Below are positions 55,681-64,000 of a stretch of 64,000 bases of DNA, piece by piece. The DNA comes from Alligator mississippiensis (Eukaryota; Chordata; Crocodylia; Alligatoridae), in contig NC_081824.1 of the NCBI RefSeq assembly GCF_030867095.1, positions 241,119,219 through 241,183,218 on the forward strand. Direction: 5' to 3'. The notes under the pieces are model-generated. The model was given only the letters and a program-made list of their open reading frames with translations. It did no database searches and was not told the DNA's origin. The stretch's first letter is position 1. Each line of letters starts with the position of its first letter. The position numbers and the translations under genes were made by a program.

Positions 55681-56595
55681 ATGGCGACCTCCCCTTGCGG
55701 GGTCTGCTCCCTTTTGGGGTCTCTGGCACGCCAGCTGGAGGAGCTCCAGGCCACAGTCCACAGACTGCGTGCCATCAGGGACTGCGAGCAGGAGATAGAC
55801 TCCTACTGCCAGGCCCTTCTCCCCCGGGAGGCAGAGGGTAGATCACAGTCTCCCTCCAGGCCAGAGGAGGACTCTGGGACCTCCTGCTGTGTCCAGCCAG
55901 GGGCATGGACCAAGGTGGTCAAGGGCCCTAAGGCCCGCCGCACCAAGGCCCCTCCCCCGCCAGAACTGAGCAACAGGTATGCACCTCTTGCTGCCCCAGC
56001 AGAGCCTGCTGAGTTGCCGGCCCCCACAGGCAACATGGGCCCAACTGCAACTCCCGCCCCTGCTCTCCCCAAGACAAAACGTAAGGTGTTTGTTGTGGGA
56101 GACTCCCTCCTGAGGGGGACGGAGGGGCCAATCTGCCACCCTGACCCCTTAGCCCGGCAAGTCTGCTGCTTCCCAGGGGCCCTCATCCGGGACATTGCAG
56201 AGAGGATCCCCAAGCTCCTCAAACCCACAGACCGCTATCCCATGCTCCTTATTCATGTGGGCACCAATGACACGGCTCGGAGCACTCCCAGCCAGGTCAT
56301 GAGGCGCTACAGGGATTTGGGAGCGGGGCTTAAGGGTCTGGGGGCACAGGTGGTGTTCTCGTCGATCCTCCCAGTCTCAGGCTATGGGCTGAGAAGGGAC
56401 AGGAGGATCTATGTGGTCAACCAAAGACTGCGGCGCTGGTGTTGTCAGGAAGGCTTTGGCTTTCATGACCACAGCCCGCTCTTTGGCGAGAGAGGCAGCG
56501 AGCTGCTGGGAAGAGATGGTCTCCACCTCTCTCCCCTAGGGAGGAGGCTCTTCTCAGCCAGACTGGCTGACCTGCTCCACCGGGCTTTAAACTAA
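55681..56595 (+). CDS. CR1 ORF1, SGNH/GDSL-type esterase
   Basis: 304 codons, intact, beginning MATSPCGVCSLLGSLARQLE with a Cys-x2-Cys and leucine-rich stretch. A proline-rich linker follows (residues about 55-130). The esterase domain has VVGDSLLRG (about 139), LIHVGTNDTAR (about 190), VVFSSILPV and RDGLHLSPLGR (about 282), giving Ser, Asn, Asp and His of the SGNH fold. It ends HRALN, like the minus-strand copy (RRAFN). The stop codon is followed by a 116-nt gap before ORF2. Confidence 0.9.
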   Translation: MATSPCGVCSLLGSLARQLEELQATVHRLRAIRDCEQEIDSYCQALLPREAEGRSQSPSRPEEDSGTSCCVQPGAWTKVVKGPKARRTKAPPPPELSNRYAPLAAPAEPAELPAPTGNMGPTATPAPALPKTKRKVFVVGDSLLRGTEGPICHPDPLARQVCCFPGALIRDIAERIPKLLKPTDRYPMLLIHVGTNDTARSTPSQVMRRYRDLGAGLKGLGAQVVFSSILPVSGYGLRRDRRIYVVNQRLRRWCCQEGFGFHDHSPLFGERGSELLGRDGLHLSPLGRRLFSARLADLLHRALN

Positions 56596-56711
56596 GCCCG
56601 CTGGGGGACGGGGGGACGACCGCCACTGCTGGCCCGCTGAACAATCCTTGCAAAGCCAGCGGATCATGGCACTCAAGGGAGCCCGCCCCAGCCCCAGCCC
56701 TGGTAAAATCT

Positions 56712-59508
56712 GTGGGCAAGGAAGGAGCCCCTCAGGGGACACTTGCCTGCCTGTACACAAATGCCAGGAGCTTGGGGAATAAGCAGGAGGAGCTCATTCT
56801 CCTGCTCAATGCAAACAATTATGATATCATAGGGATCACGGAGACCTGGTGGGACTCCACCCATGACTGGACCACAGGGATAGATGGCTATACCCTGTAC
56901 AGGAGGGATTGTGTAGAGAAAAGGGGCGGGGGTGTAGCTCTCTATGTTAAGGAAAGCTACGCGTCCCTGCAAGCCGATATTGGCGACCAGGGTGGACGGC
57001 TGGAGACCCTCTGGGTTAAAATCCGTGGGGAACACGGCACAGGGGACACAATGGGTGGGAGGTCTGTAATAGACTCCCACCAAAGTCCTGAGCTAGACCA
57101 GGAGTTTGCCCAGGAACTGGCTGAGGCAGCTTGCTCCAGGACCATGGTTGTCATGGGTGACTTCAATTACCCAGACATCTCGTGGGAGGATCGCTCAGCA
57201 AAATCTGAGCGGTCGCAGAGCTTCCTCTCGTGCGTGGATGACCTCTACCTGACTCAAGAAGTCTATGGGCCAACGAGAGGCAAAGCGCTGCTCGACCTGG
57301 TGCTGGCTACTGGGGAGGACCTAGTCGGCGACCTAGTGATCGATGGGAAACTGGGTGACAGCGACCACGAGCTGATCACCTTCACCATCTGCCGAAAAGC
57401 TGGCAAGTCGGTCAGCAACACGCAAGTCCTTGACTTCAGGAAAGCCGACTTTGACAAGCTCAGGAGGCTTGTCAGTGAGGCCCTAAGGGACTGTGACCAC
57501 AGAGAGAGGGGAGTTCAAGAAGAGTGGTCGCTCCTCAAGGGAGCGATCCTCAATGCACAAACTAAGTCTATTCCATCTCGGAGGAAAGGCAGCAAGAGGG
57601 CACAGCAGCCCCCCTGGCTCTCCAGGGACCTAGCAGACCTCCTGAGGCTAAAAAGAAAGGCCTACAAAGGATGGAGGATGGGAGTCACCTCCAAGGAGGA
57701 TTATTCTGCACTGGTCCGGTCCTGTAGGGAGCAGACCAGGAAAGCCAAGGCTGCAACTGAACTCCAGCTAGCTTTGAGCATCAAGGACAATAAAAAGTCC
57801 TTTTTCAGATATGTGGGGAGCCGGAGGAAAAGCAGGGGCAACGTTGGACCCCTGCTGAACCAGATGGGGCAACTGACAACTGACGCCCAGGAAAAAGCCA
57901 ACCTATTAAATAGGTACTTTGCGTCGGTCTTTCATCAGCCCCATGGGACGCCTGTGCCTGCTACAGGGCCGGGAAGTCCGGGTGAGGGTGATCCCCTGCC
58001 CTCCATTAATGCTGACTTTGTGAAGGAACATCTTGAGAAGCTGGATACCTTCAAGTCAGCCGGCCCTGACAGTCTTCACCCCAGGGTACTCAAGGAGCTG
58101 GCGAGCATCATAGCCCAGCCTCTAGCGCGGATCTTTGAAAACTCTTGGCGCTCTGGTGTAGTGCCCAAAGACTGGAAGAAGGCCAACGTGGTGCCTATCT
58201 TCAAGAAAGGGAGGAAAGTGGATCCGGCTAACTATAGGCCCATCAGCCTGACTTCTATCCCGGGGAAGATCTTAGAAAAGTTTATTAAGGAGGCCATCCT
58301 TAATGGACTGGCCGACGCCGACATCTTAAGGGATAGCCAGCACGGGTTTGTTGCGGGTAGGTCTTGCTTGACCAATCTCATTTCCTTCTACGACCAGGTG
58401 ACCTATCACCTGGACAAGGGAGATGAGATTGATGTCATATATCTTGACTTCAAAAAAAGCCTTCGATCTGGTGTCCCATGATCGTCTCTTGGAGAAACTG
58501 GCCAATTGTCGCCTTGGGTCCCCCATGATCCACTGGCTGGAAAATTGGCTCCGGGGTCGGACCCAGAGGGTAGTAATTGATGGAAGTCACTCATCGTGGT
58601 GTCCTGTGACCAGTGGGGTCCCCCAGGGCTCTGTCCTTGGACCCATACTGTTCAACATCTTCATTAACGATGTGGACACTGGAGTCAGAAGCGGACTGGC
58701 CAAGTTCACCGATGACACCAAACTTTGGGGCAAAGCATCCACGCCAGAAGACAGGCGGGTGATCCAGGCTGACCTGGACAGGCTCAGCAAGTGGGCGGAT
58801 GAGAATCTGATGGTGTTCAACGCCGATAAATGCAAGGTTCTCCACCTTGGGAAAAAAAACCCGCAGCATCCTTATAGGCTCGGCAGTGCTATGTTGGTTA
58901 GCACTATGGAAGAAAGAGACTTGGGGGTCATCATTGACCACAAGATGAACATGAGCCTGCAGTGCGATGCTGCGGCTAGTAAAGCGACCAAAACGCTGGC
59001 TTGCATCCATAGATGCTTCTCAAGCAAATCCCGGGACGTCATTCTCCCCCTGTACTCGGCCTTAGTGAGGCCGCAGCTGGAGTACTGCGTCCAGTTTTGG
59101 GCTCCACAATTCAAAAAGGATGTGGAGAAGCTTGAGAGAGTCCAGAGAAGAGTCACGCGCATGATCAGGGCTCAGGGAAGCAGACCCTACGATGACAGGC
59201 TGAGAGCCCTGGGGCTCTTTAGCCTGGAAAAGCGCAGGCTCAGGGGTGATCTGATGGCCACCTACAAGTTTATCAGGGGTGATCACCAGTATCTAGGGGA
59301 ACGTTTGTTCACCAGAGCGCCCCAAGGGATGACAAGGACGAATGGTCACAAACTACTACAAGATCGTTTCAGGCTGGACATAAGGAAGAATTTCTTTACT
59401 GTCCGAGCCCCCAAGGTCTGGAACAGCCTGCCGCCGGAGGTTGTTCAAGCACCTTCATTGAACACCTTCAAGATGAAACTGGATGCTTATCTTGCTGGGA
59501 TCCTATGA
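56712..59508 (+). pseudogene. CR1 ORF2 endonuclease-RT with one frameshift and an altered endonuclease segment
   Basis: The first frame (56,712-58,481) has the APE endonuclease: YTNARSLGNKQ (N17), GITETWW (E44), MGDFNYPDISWE and KLGDSDHELI. It then has the RT start with NVVPIFKKGRKVDPANYRPI. The second frame (from 58,459) continues KAFDLVSHD, SGVPQGSVLGPILFNIF and KFTDDTKLWG, to DAYLAGIL-stop at 59,508. The shift is an A7 run (58,452-58,458) where other copies imply six positions before GCC. Box C reads FTDD instead of FADD. Residues about 115-123 do not match the expected VGVYYRPP (see findings). Confidence 0.88.
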
Positions 59509-59929
59509 CCCCAGCTGACGTCCTGCCCTTTGGGCGGGGGGCTGGACTCGATGATCTTCCGAGGTCCCTTCCAGCCCTAATGTCTATGAAATCTATGAAG
59601 CCCCAGGCTGCCTAGCAGGGCAGTAGTCCCAGCCCTACTCAACTCCCTCCCTAGAGAGGCCTCATTCTCCCCCCCACACTTACCTGCAAGAGCTGCTGTC
59701 TAGGCTACCTGGGACCATGTGCATGCATATAGCACCCCCTGCCTAACTGCCTCCCTCCTTCCAGCCCCCTGCAGGCTGAACTCTGCCAGCCTGCAGAGAG
59801 CTCGCTGCAAAACTACAAAATCCGTGGGTTTCTCTGCTAAGATGAGAAATCCGTGTTTTACTCCGTTTGTCCATAGGAAACGGAAAACCCGGATCCCTGG
59901 TAACAAGTAAATACTAGCTGAAACCTGCA

Positions 59930-60115
59930 AAACATTTGTGATTTAAATTTTTATTGTAAAAGTATTTCTTTAAATACAGGATGTTCAGTTATCCTTTGAC
60001 CGAATACTTTAACGGAATCGCAACTTCTCACCCTCAAAAAGGCTACATAAAGTTGTCCTTGTGTAAATACAGGTTTAGGAATATTCTCTCTATATGTAAC
60101 CCTGGGCACGACACT
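59930..60115 (-). pseudogene. Helitron-type helicase C-terminus
   Basis: The minus strand reads KPVFTQGQLYVAFLRVRSCD, SVKVFG and HPVFKEILLQ-stop. GQLYVAxSRVRS is the last conserved motif of PIF1-family helicases, and the VxKEIL ending is typical of Helitron Rep/Hel proteins. Only the last 50 or so residues remain; the upstream part has been replaced by unrelated GC-rich sequence. Confidence 0.65.
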
Positions 60116-60917
60116 ACATGAGCCCTCACCTGAATAATGGGATCCTGGGGTACCCGGTAGCCAGTCACCCTGCCCAGCCCCCCTGGGAAGCTGCTGCAGT
60201 GCCCCCGAGCGGAGAGCCTCCCCATACAATCAAGCACCCTTGCAGACAGTTCTCAAACTATTTACAAGATTTAATTATTTACATCATAATAAATAGTCAT
60301 TAAATAAGCACATGGATATACTGTCTAATAAACCCTCAAGAACTTATTTACACCGTCTCTCACTTGCACACAGTGTACTGGGGATCCCATGTGCTCTGCC
60401 CCTGGCGGGGTATCTCGGGGAGCGGGACTGTTTGCGTCCCTGCATGTGGTCTGTGGACGCTCCCTGGCACTGGTGTCCGTCTCCGTGCTCCTGGGGTCTC
60501 TGGGCATCAAGCAGCGGCTCCTCTGCAGTTCCTGCAAGACAGCTTTCCCCTGCCTTTGCCCCCCTTCCCTGGTTCTGCTGTGAGCAGTGTCTGGACTGTA
60601 GGCTATAGCAACCCTCCTGCCCCACACAGCCTCACAGCCCCAGCAGCCCCTCCCTGGGCTTTGCCTGCCCCTGGGGCCCCTCACCCCTCAGGGAAACTAG
60701 GGCAGACTCTGGCAGTTCCCTGTTCCCGCGGCTCTGCTGTGCTCACCCAGCCACACCGGCTGCAGTCAGGTCTCTTCAGACTTGGGTTCTCCACACCAGC
60801 AGTCCCTGCCTGCTCCTGCTGCTGCAGCTTCTCCACTCTGCTCCTGCAGGCCTCTCTCAGGGGCTCTCCGAGGGACCACTGCACTGAGACTCTCAATCCG
60901 GTCTCCAACCTGTCCCT

Positions 60918-60924
60918 CAGCCTC

Positions 60925-60968
<44 letters not shown>

Positions 60969-61001
60969 TGTTCCTCCTCCTCCCCCCCCCCCCCCCCCGC
61001 G
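60918..61001. repeat. (CT)n tract and poly-C
   Basis: About 50 bp of CT dinucleotides with one TTT interruption, then TCC repeats and a C17-18 run. It is a purine/pyrimidine mirror tract that can form triplex structures. Confidence 0.9.
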
Positions 61002-61715
61002 GGAAAAACTGCTCCCTCTTTTATCCAAGCCTCTCAGCCAATCCCAGCTCGGGGCCCTTCCTGGGCTTTTGCTAAGGCTCTCTTTCAAACTGCTGGGGTT
61101 ACATCACTCCTCCCACTTCCAACAGGGCTGCTCCCAAACAGCTTCACTTGCCCTCAGAGCCTACAGTGTACCCTCTGGGACAAACTCTGTCTCTCTGCCA
61201 GGCAGCTCTTCCCCTTCTGTTCAGGTGGGTCCATTTTTTAGAGGCTGCTACATATATAAAAGCCTTGGTCTGTCTGTCTGTAATGCTTTATTTGCACTCT
61301 GACTGGCTGTCTGTGTGAATAAAGTGTGAGAGACAGCAGGCAGTGGTGGCGCAGCAGAGTGCTGCTAAGACAAAGGGGATGGGGTGGGGTGGGGGGCAAC
61401 CTGCTCCTTTGGAGGTGGCAGTGGGTGGAGTGGGCTGGGACCCCAAGTGGTGGAGGGGAGGAGTGGCCCTGGGCTGGATGCAACTGGGGGAGGGGGAAGG
61501 GAGGAGTGGGTTGGGGCGGGACATGGGGAGGGAGGGGGAGAGCAGAGAAACAGGCCCAAAGTGGTGGCAGAGGGGTGGGGGAAAGGAAGGAGCGGGCCCA
61601 ACATGGGGCAGGGAGGGGAGGAATGGGCTGGTGCGGGTGGAGGGAGGGGTGTGGGGCCCGATGCAATGGTGGCTGGGCGTGGGGGTCATCATTTTTAACA
61701 AGCAATTTGCTAGTA

Positions 61716-62080
61716 CAGTGGAGTCGCATCTTACGCAGGGGTTAGGTTCTGAAGCCAGCGCGTAAGGCAAAAATCACTTATAGTCAAATAGCATATTACC
61801 GTGCCAGCAATTTGACTAGCGGTGACTGCCTCTGCCTCCAAAACCTCCTCCCGCCGCCACAGAGCTGTGCTTAAAGCTGTGTGGCCAGTGGCAGCAGCGC
61901 AGCGTGGGGTGGTGGTGGGGATGGTTGCGTTCCGCCTGGCCACCACCATGCTGCCAGCGGTGACTGCCTCTGCCTCCAAAACCTCCCGCCGCTGCTGCAA
62001 ACTCAAGCCCTGCTCCCCCTCCCACCCTGGGTATAGTTGAATTCGCGCAAGTTAAATGTGCGTATGATGCGACTGACCTG
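61716..62080. mobile_element. pogo-like MITE with internal duplication
   Basis: The left end CAGTGGAGTCGCATCTTACG and the right end GCGTATGATGCGACTGACCTG are inverted and flanked by TA (61714-61715 and 62081-62082). A 31-bp direct repeat beginning AGCGGTGACTGCC occurs at about 61,818 and 61,958. The element is non-coding, and its GC-rich centre looks acquired. Confidence 0.72.
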
Positions 62081-62138
62081 TAAATACATATTTTGTGAAA
62101 GTCTGACCTTGTGACTTGTTCATAATCATAGAGTAAGA

Positions 62139-62377
62139 GGCCCCCTGTACACATGATGAAATTGTCCCCTTTAGTAGTTTAATTGAAATTGCCCTTTTTA
62201 ACAATTGTGTAACAGCATACACGTTCAGCAGCATGTTACAGTTAAATTTTGTAATAGTGTACATGTTCGACAGTGTATTTTAATTTAAATGACTTTTATG
62301 TAGCCAGCTAAGACACATCCCATGTATTTGTTTGCTATGTAACATTACAGCATTATTCCTCATGTGTACAGGGGCCC
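62139..62377. mobile_element. 239-bp inverted-repeat MITE
   Basis: GGCCCCCTGTACACATGA (62,139-62,156) and TCATGTGTACAGGGGCC(C) (62,360-62,377) are near-perfect inverted termini around an AT-rich core. There is no coding sequence. Confidence 0.65.
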
Positions 62378-62380
62378 TAT

Positions 62381-62495
62381 CCAGAGAAGGTGGTGGGAAT
62401 GGTGCACAGGGTGCTGGAAGCCCAGGCATGCTTGGGGCAACTTGGGCTTGGAGGGCTTCCAGTGCCCTGTGCAGCGTCCCCACTGCCTTCTCTGG
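62381..62495. repeat. Imperfect palindrome, ~43-bp arms
   Basis: CCAGAGAAGGTGGTGGGAAT.. to ..CACTGCCTTCTCTGG fold back across a loop of about 29 bp. A related arm pair recurs at about 62,582-62,608 and 62,635-62,660 (ATGGTGCATGGGG / CCCCGTGCACCAT). Confidence 0.65.
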
Positions 62496-63074
62496 CTGCC
62501 AACACACCCAGTTGCCCTCCAACCTTCTGGGGGTAGCTAGTCCATTCCTGGGTGGTCCCAGGCAACAGAAAGTGGTGGGGATGGTGCATGGGGAGCTAGA
62601 AGCCCACTAAACTGGAGCTTCCCTGAACATGCCCGGGCTTCCAGCACCCCGTGCACCATTTGATCAGTGGGTGCTGCCTGTGAGCTGGGGCTGCACCCAT
62701 GCAGCTAGCACCCCACCTGGGGGGCACTGCTGCCACCATGGAAGCACTGCCCCCCCAGCCCAGCAGCTCAGGGGCTGCACAACCCAGCAGCAGCTTACAT
62801 GGGCAGGCTCTGCTGGGGTGGGGAGAACAGCAAGGGGCCTGATCTTTTTATTTATTCATTTATTTTTTTCCCTAGAACCTGTCTGTCTTCTGCGGCTGGG
62901 GAGCAAGCTGCTGGCAAGTTGCACAGCCCCTGAGTTGCAGGAGATCCCAGTCCATCCTTCCGCAGTGGTGGTACCCCCTGGGCAGTACCCACCCACTGGC
63001 ACCTTGCTGTTCCAGGGGGGCACTATCACTGCGGAGGGAAGCACTGGGGCCTGCTGATATCTTGCCGCCGCACG

Positions 63075-63101
63075 CCCCCCCCCCCCCCCCCCCCCCCCCC
63101 G
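63075..63101. repeat. Poly-C run
   Basis: More than 20 consecutive C between GCACG and GGCC. It is the longest homopolymer region of the window. Confidence 0.85.
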
Positions 63102-63270
63102 GCCACAGGAGAGGTGGGTAGGTTGTAGAAACAAAAAAGGATCTGGCCCCTCACCACTTTTTTCCTTCAGCGGAGCCTACCTGCTTTATGGTGGGAGCCC
63201 CAGTGCTTCATGCTAGCTCTGACTTGCCTGCATGTCTGCTTGAAATGCCTCAGGATCTGCAATAATAACA

Positions 63271-63367
63271 CTTATTCTGTCTTTCTGGAGCGCACAGGTT
63301 ATTTCAGTAAGCGTTGTGATTGGTTGCCAGGAACACCAATCAGAGTGCTCCAGACAGACAGAATAAG
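63271..63367. repeat. Palindromic MITE-like hairpin
   Basis: CTTATTCTGTCTTTCTGGAG and GCTCCAGACAGACAGAATAAG are inverted arms of about 21 bp. Inside, GATTGGT / ACCAATC forms a second hairpin. The whole unit is about 97 bp. Confidence 0.65.
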
Positions 63368-63792
63368 CCTATTGTAAATTGTTTGACCTGGGCTCCCAGG
63401 AGGTTGAAGCAGAAATATATATATGTGCTGTTTTTCCATGAAAACAGTGGCACTCCCCTTATCCTGTTGTATAAAAATAGCCCTGGATGCTCCATCACTG
63501 GTCTGAACATGGCTGTTCTTAGGAACAAACTTTTAAAAAATCATTTGAACAGGAAATTGCACAAGTAATCACCCATAGACTAAATTGTGTTAAATGTGAT
63601 TTAAATGTGGACTATGGATTCTTATCCCGTTACCTGGATTAGCTTTTGGGACTCCTTTGTTCCTGTAGGTTTACTGCTTGTTTGTCTATCTTTTTCTCCC
63701 TCCTGTCTTTGGTATTCAGATTTTTCTCTCCTCCTTGTATGCTGCTTTGTGCATGTCCTTTCACAGCATGTGTGTGTAATATATATGATTGA

Positions 63793-64000
63793 ATCTATGA
63801 TACTTGTGTGCTGTTATCCCTGCTTTATGGTTCAGAAATGTGGACTACATATGCTAGGCATATCAAGACACTGAACAGCTTCTATACGAGATATCTGTAT
63901 AAAATCCTGAAAATAAAGTGGGAATGCAAAATACCATACACAGAGGTAGTGGAGCATGCGGGACTGATGCACTTAGAAATCACTATCAATAAGAAAAGGT
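63793..64000 (+). pseudogene. Non-LTR RT C-terminal fragment, not CR1 (runs off window)
   Basis: The frame is open from 63,793 to the window end: LLYGSEMWTTYARHIKTLNS, FYTRYLYKILKIKWECKIPY, TEVVEHAGLMHLEITINKK. The LLYGSExW ... RxLYKILxIKW pattern is typical of the region C-terminal to the RT in many LINE clades other than CR1. The clade cannot be fixed from about 69 residues. Confidence 0.5.

Larger units (their letters stand above)
54683..59598 (+). mobile_element. Full-length CR1 LINE with duplicated 5' module
   Basis: About 4.9 kb: a GC-rich 5' region with a tandem duplication (54,683-55,344), ORF1 (55,681-56,595), ORF2 (56,712-59,508 with one frame break) and a short 3' UTR ending in the ATCTATGA-type tail at about 59,595. 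Both ends lie inside the hAT element. No target duplication is obvious, as is usual for CR1. Among the copies here it is the least damaged. Confidence 0.9.
53808..59899. mobile_element. GGATCC-terminus hAT element, best-bounded copy, host of a CR1
   Basis: The left end CAGGGATCCTGGTTTTCC and the right end GGAAAACCCGGATCCCTG are inverted repeats. The flanks GTAATAAG (53800-53807) and GTAACAAG (59900-59907) agree in 7 of 8 bases, the hAT hallmark. Without the CR1 the element is about 1.2 kb, GC-rich and without a transposase. It inserted just upstream of the LPKIHKSG part of the Penelope-like element. Confidence 0.75.
33238..64000 (+). other. NAA50: NAA50 intron 1 (continues beyond window)
   Basis: No plus-strand segment resembling the second NAA50 exon (the SRIELGDV region) is visible, so the rest of the window is read as one intron. 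It is dominated by mobile elements listed separately. Single-copy-looking stretches without recognisable features are about 34,340-37,150, 42,480-43,270, 48,330-49,360 and 49,950-50,880. Confidence 0.7.

Noticed and set aside
56673..57083. Minus-strand ORF starting MVGVYYRPP as a separate CR1 fragment
   Set aside because: Only this short motif matches CR1; the rest of the ORF does not. It is explained by a local inversion within the plus-strand element.
33238..64000. NAA50 exon 2
   Set aside because: I looked for a plus-strand exon with the SRIELGDV and IKQLKRL type sequence and saw none; it is presumably beyond the window.

Overview
This is vertebrate nuclear DNA. It holds spliced, GT-AG bounded coding exons, a CpG-island promoter and many CR1-type LINEs, hAT and pogo-like DNA elements. 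The CR1 copies end in the sauropsid 8-bp tail and carry ORF1 esterases, which points to a non-avian sauropsid. From remembered repeat sequences a crocodilian (alligatorid) is most likely; that assignment is inference.

Two host genes are present, head to head. On the minus strand, ATP6V1A (catalytic subunit A of the V1 sector of the vacuolar proton ATPase) occupies 1 to about 33,000. Thirteen coding exons (2 to 14) join without a frame break and encode residues 1 to 587. Only the last coding exon, expected to encode about 30 residues, lies beyond position 1. On the plus strand, the first coding exon of NAA50 (N-alpha-acetyltransferase 50) ends at 33,237 after only M-K-G. The remaining 30.7 kb is its first intron, and no second exon is visible. 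A CpG island (about 32,450 to 33,560) between them acts as a shared bidirectional promoter, with GC boxes, an NRF1 palindrome, an ETS core and two identical MITF/TFE-type M-boxes 22 bp apart. The M-boxes fit lysosomal (CLEAR-type) control of a V-ATPase gene.

The ATP6V1A introns carry small hAT and pogo-like MITEs, CR1 fragments and a decayed hAT transposase (12.3 to 14.5 kb) split by an LTR-like insertion.

The NAA50 intron is a dense nest of mobile elements. From left to right: a 4.9-kb inverted-repeat (foldback) element whose roughly 800-bp arms are built from mirrored units of about 150 bp (37,151 to 42,015), split by a CR1 with an open 872-codon ORF2 fragment; a nearly full-length minus-strand CR1 with intact ORF1 and broken ORF2 (43.9 to 48.3 kb); a Penelope-like element with RT and GIY-YIG remnants, split by another CR1 (50.9 to 53.8 kb); a hAT element with an 8-bp target duplication (53,808 to 59,899) that contains a full-length plus-strand CR1; a Helitron-type helicase remnant; several palindromic MITEs; and the start of another LINE-like RT fragment at the right edge.

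The most unusual observations are in the plus-strand CR1. It has a tandemly duplicated 248-bp 5' module (period 414 bp, about 97.6 percent identical), a probable 26-bp microinversion inside the endonuclease domain, and a one-base expansion of an A run in RT box A. The foldback element is the best candidate for an undescribed repeat family. No prokaryote-like system is present.
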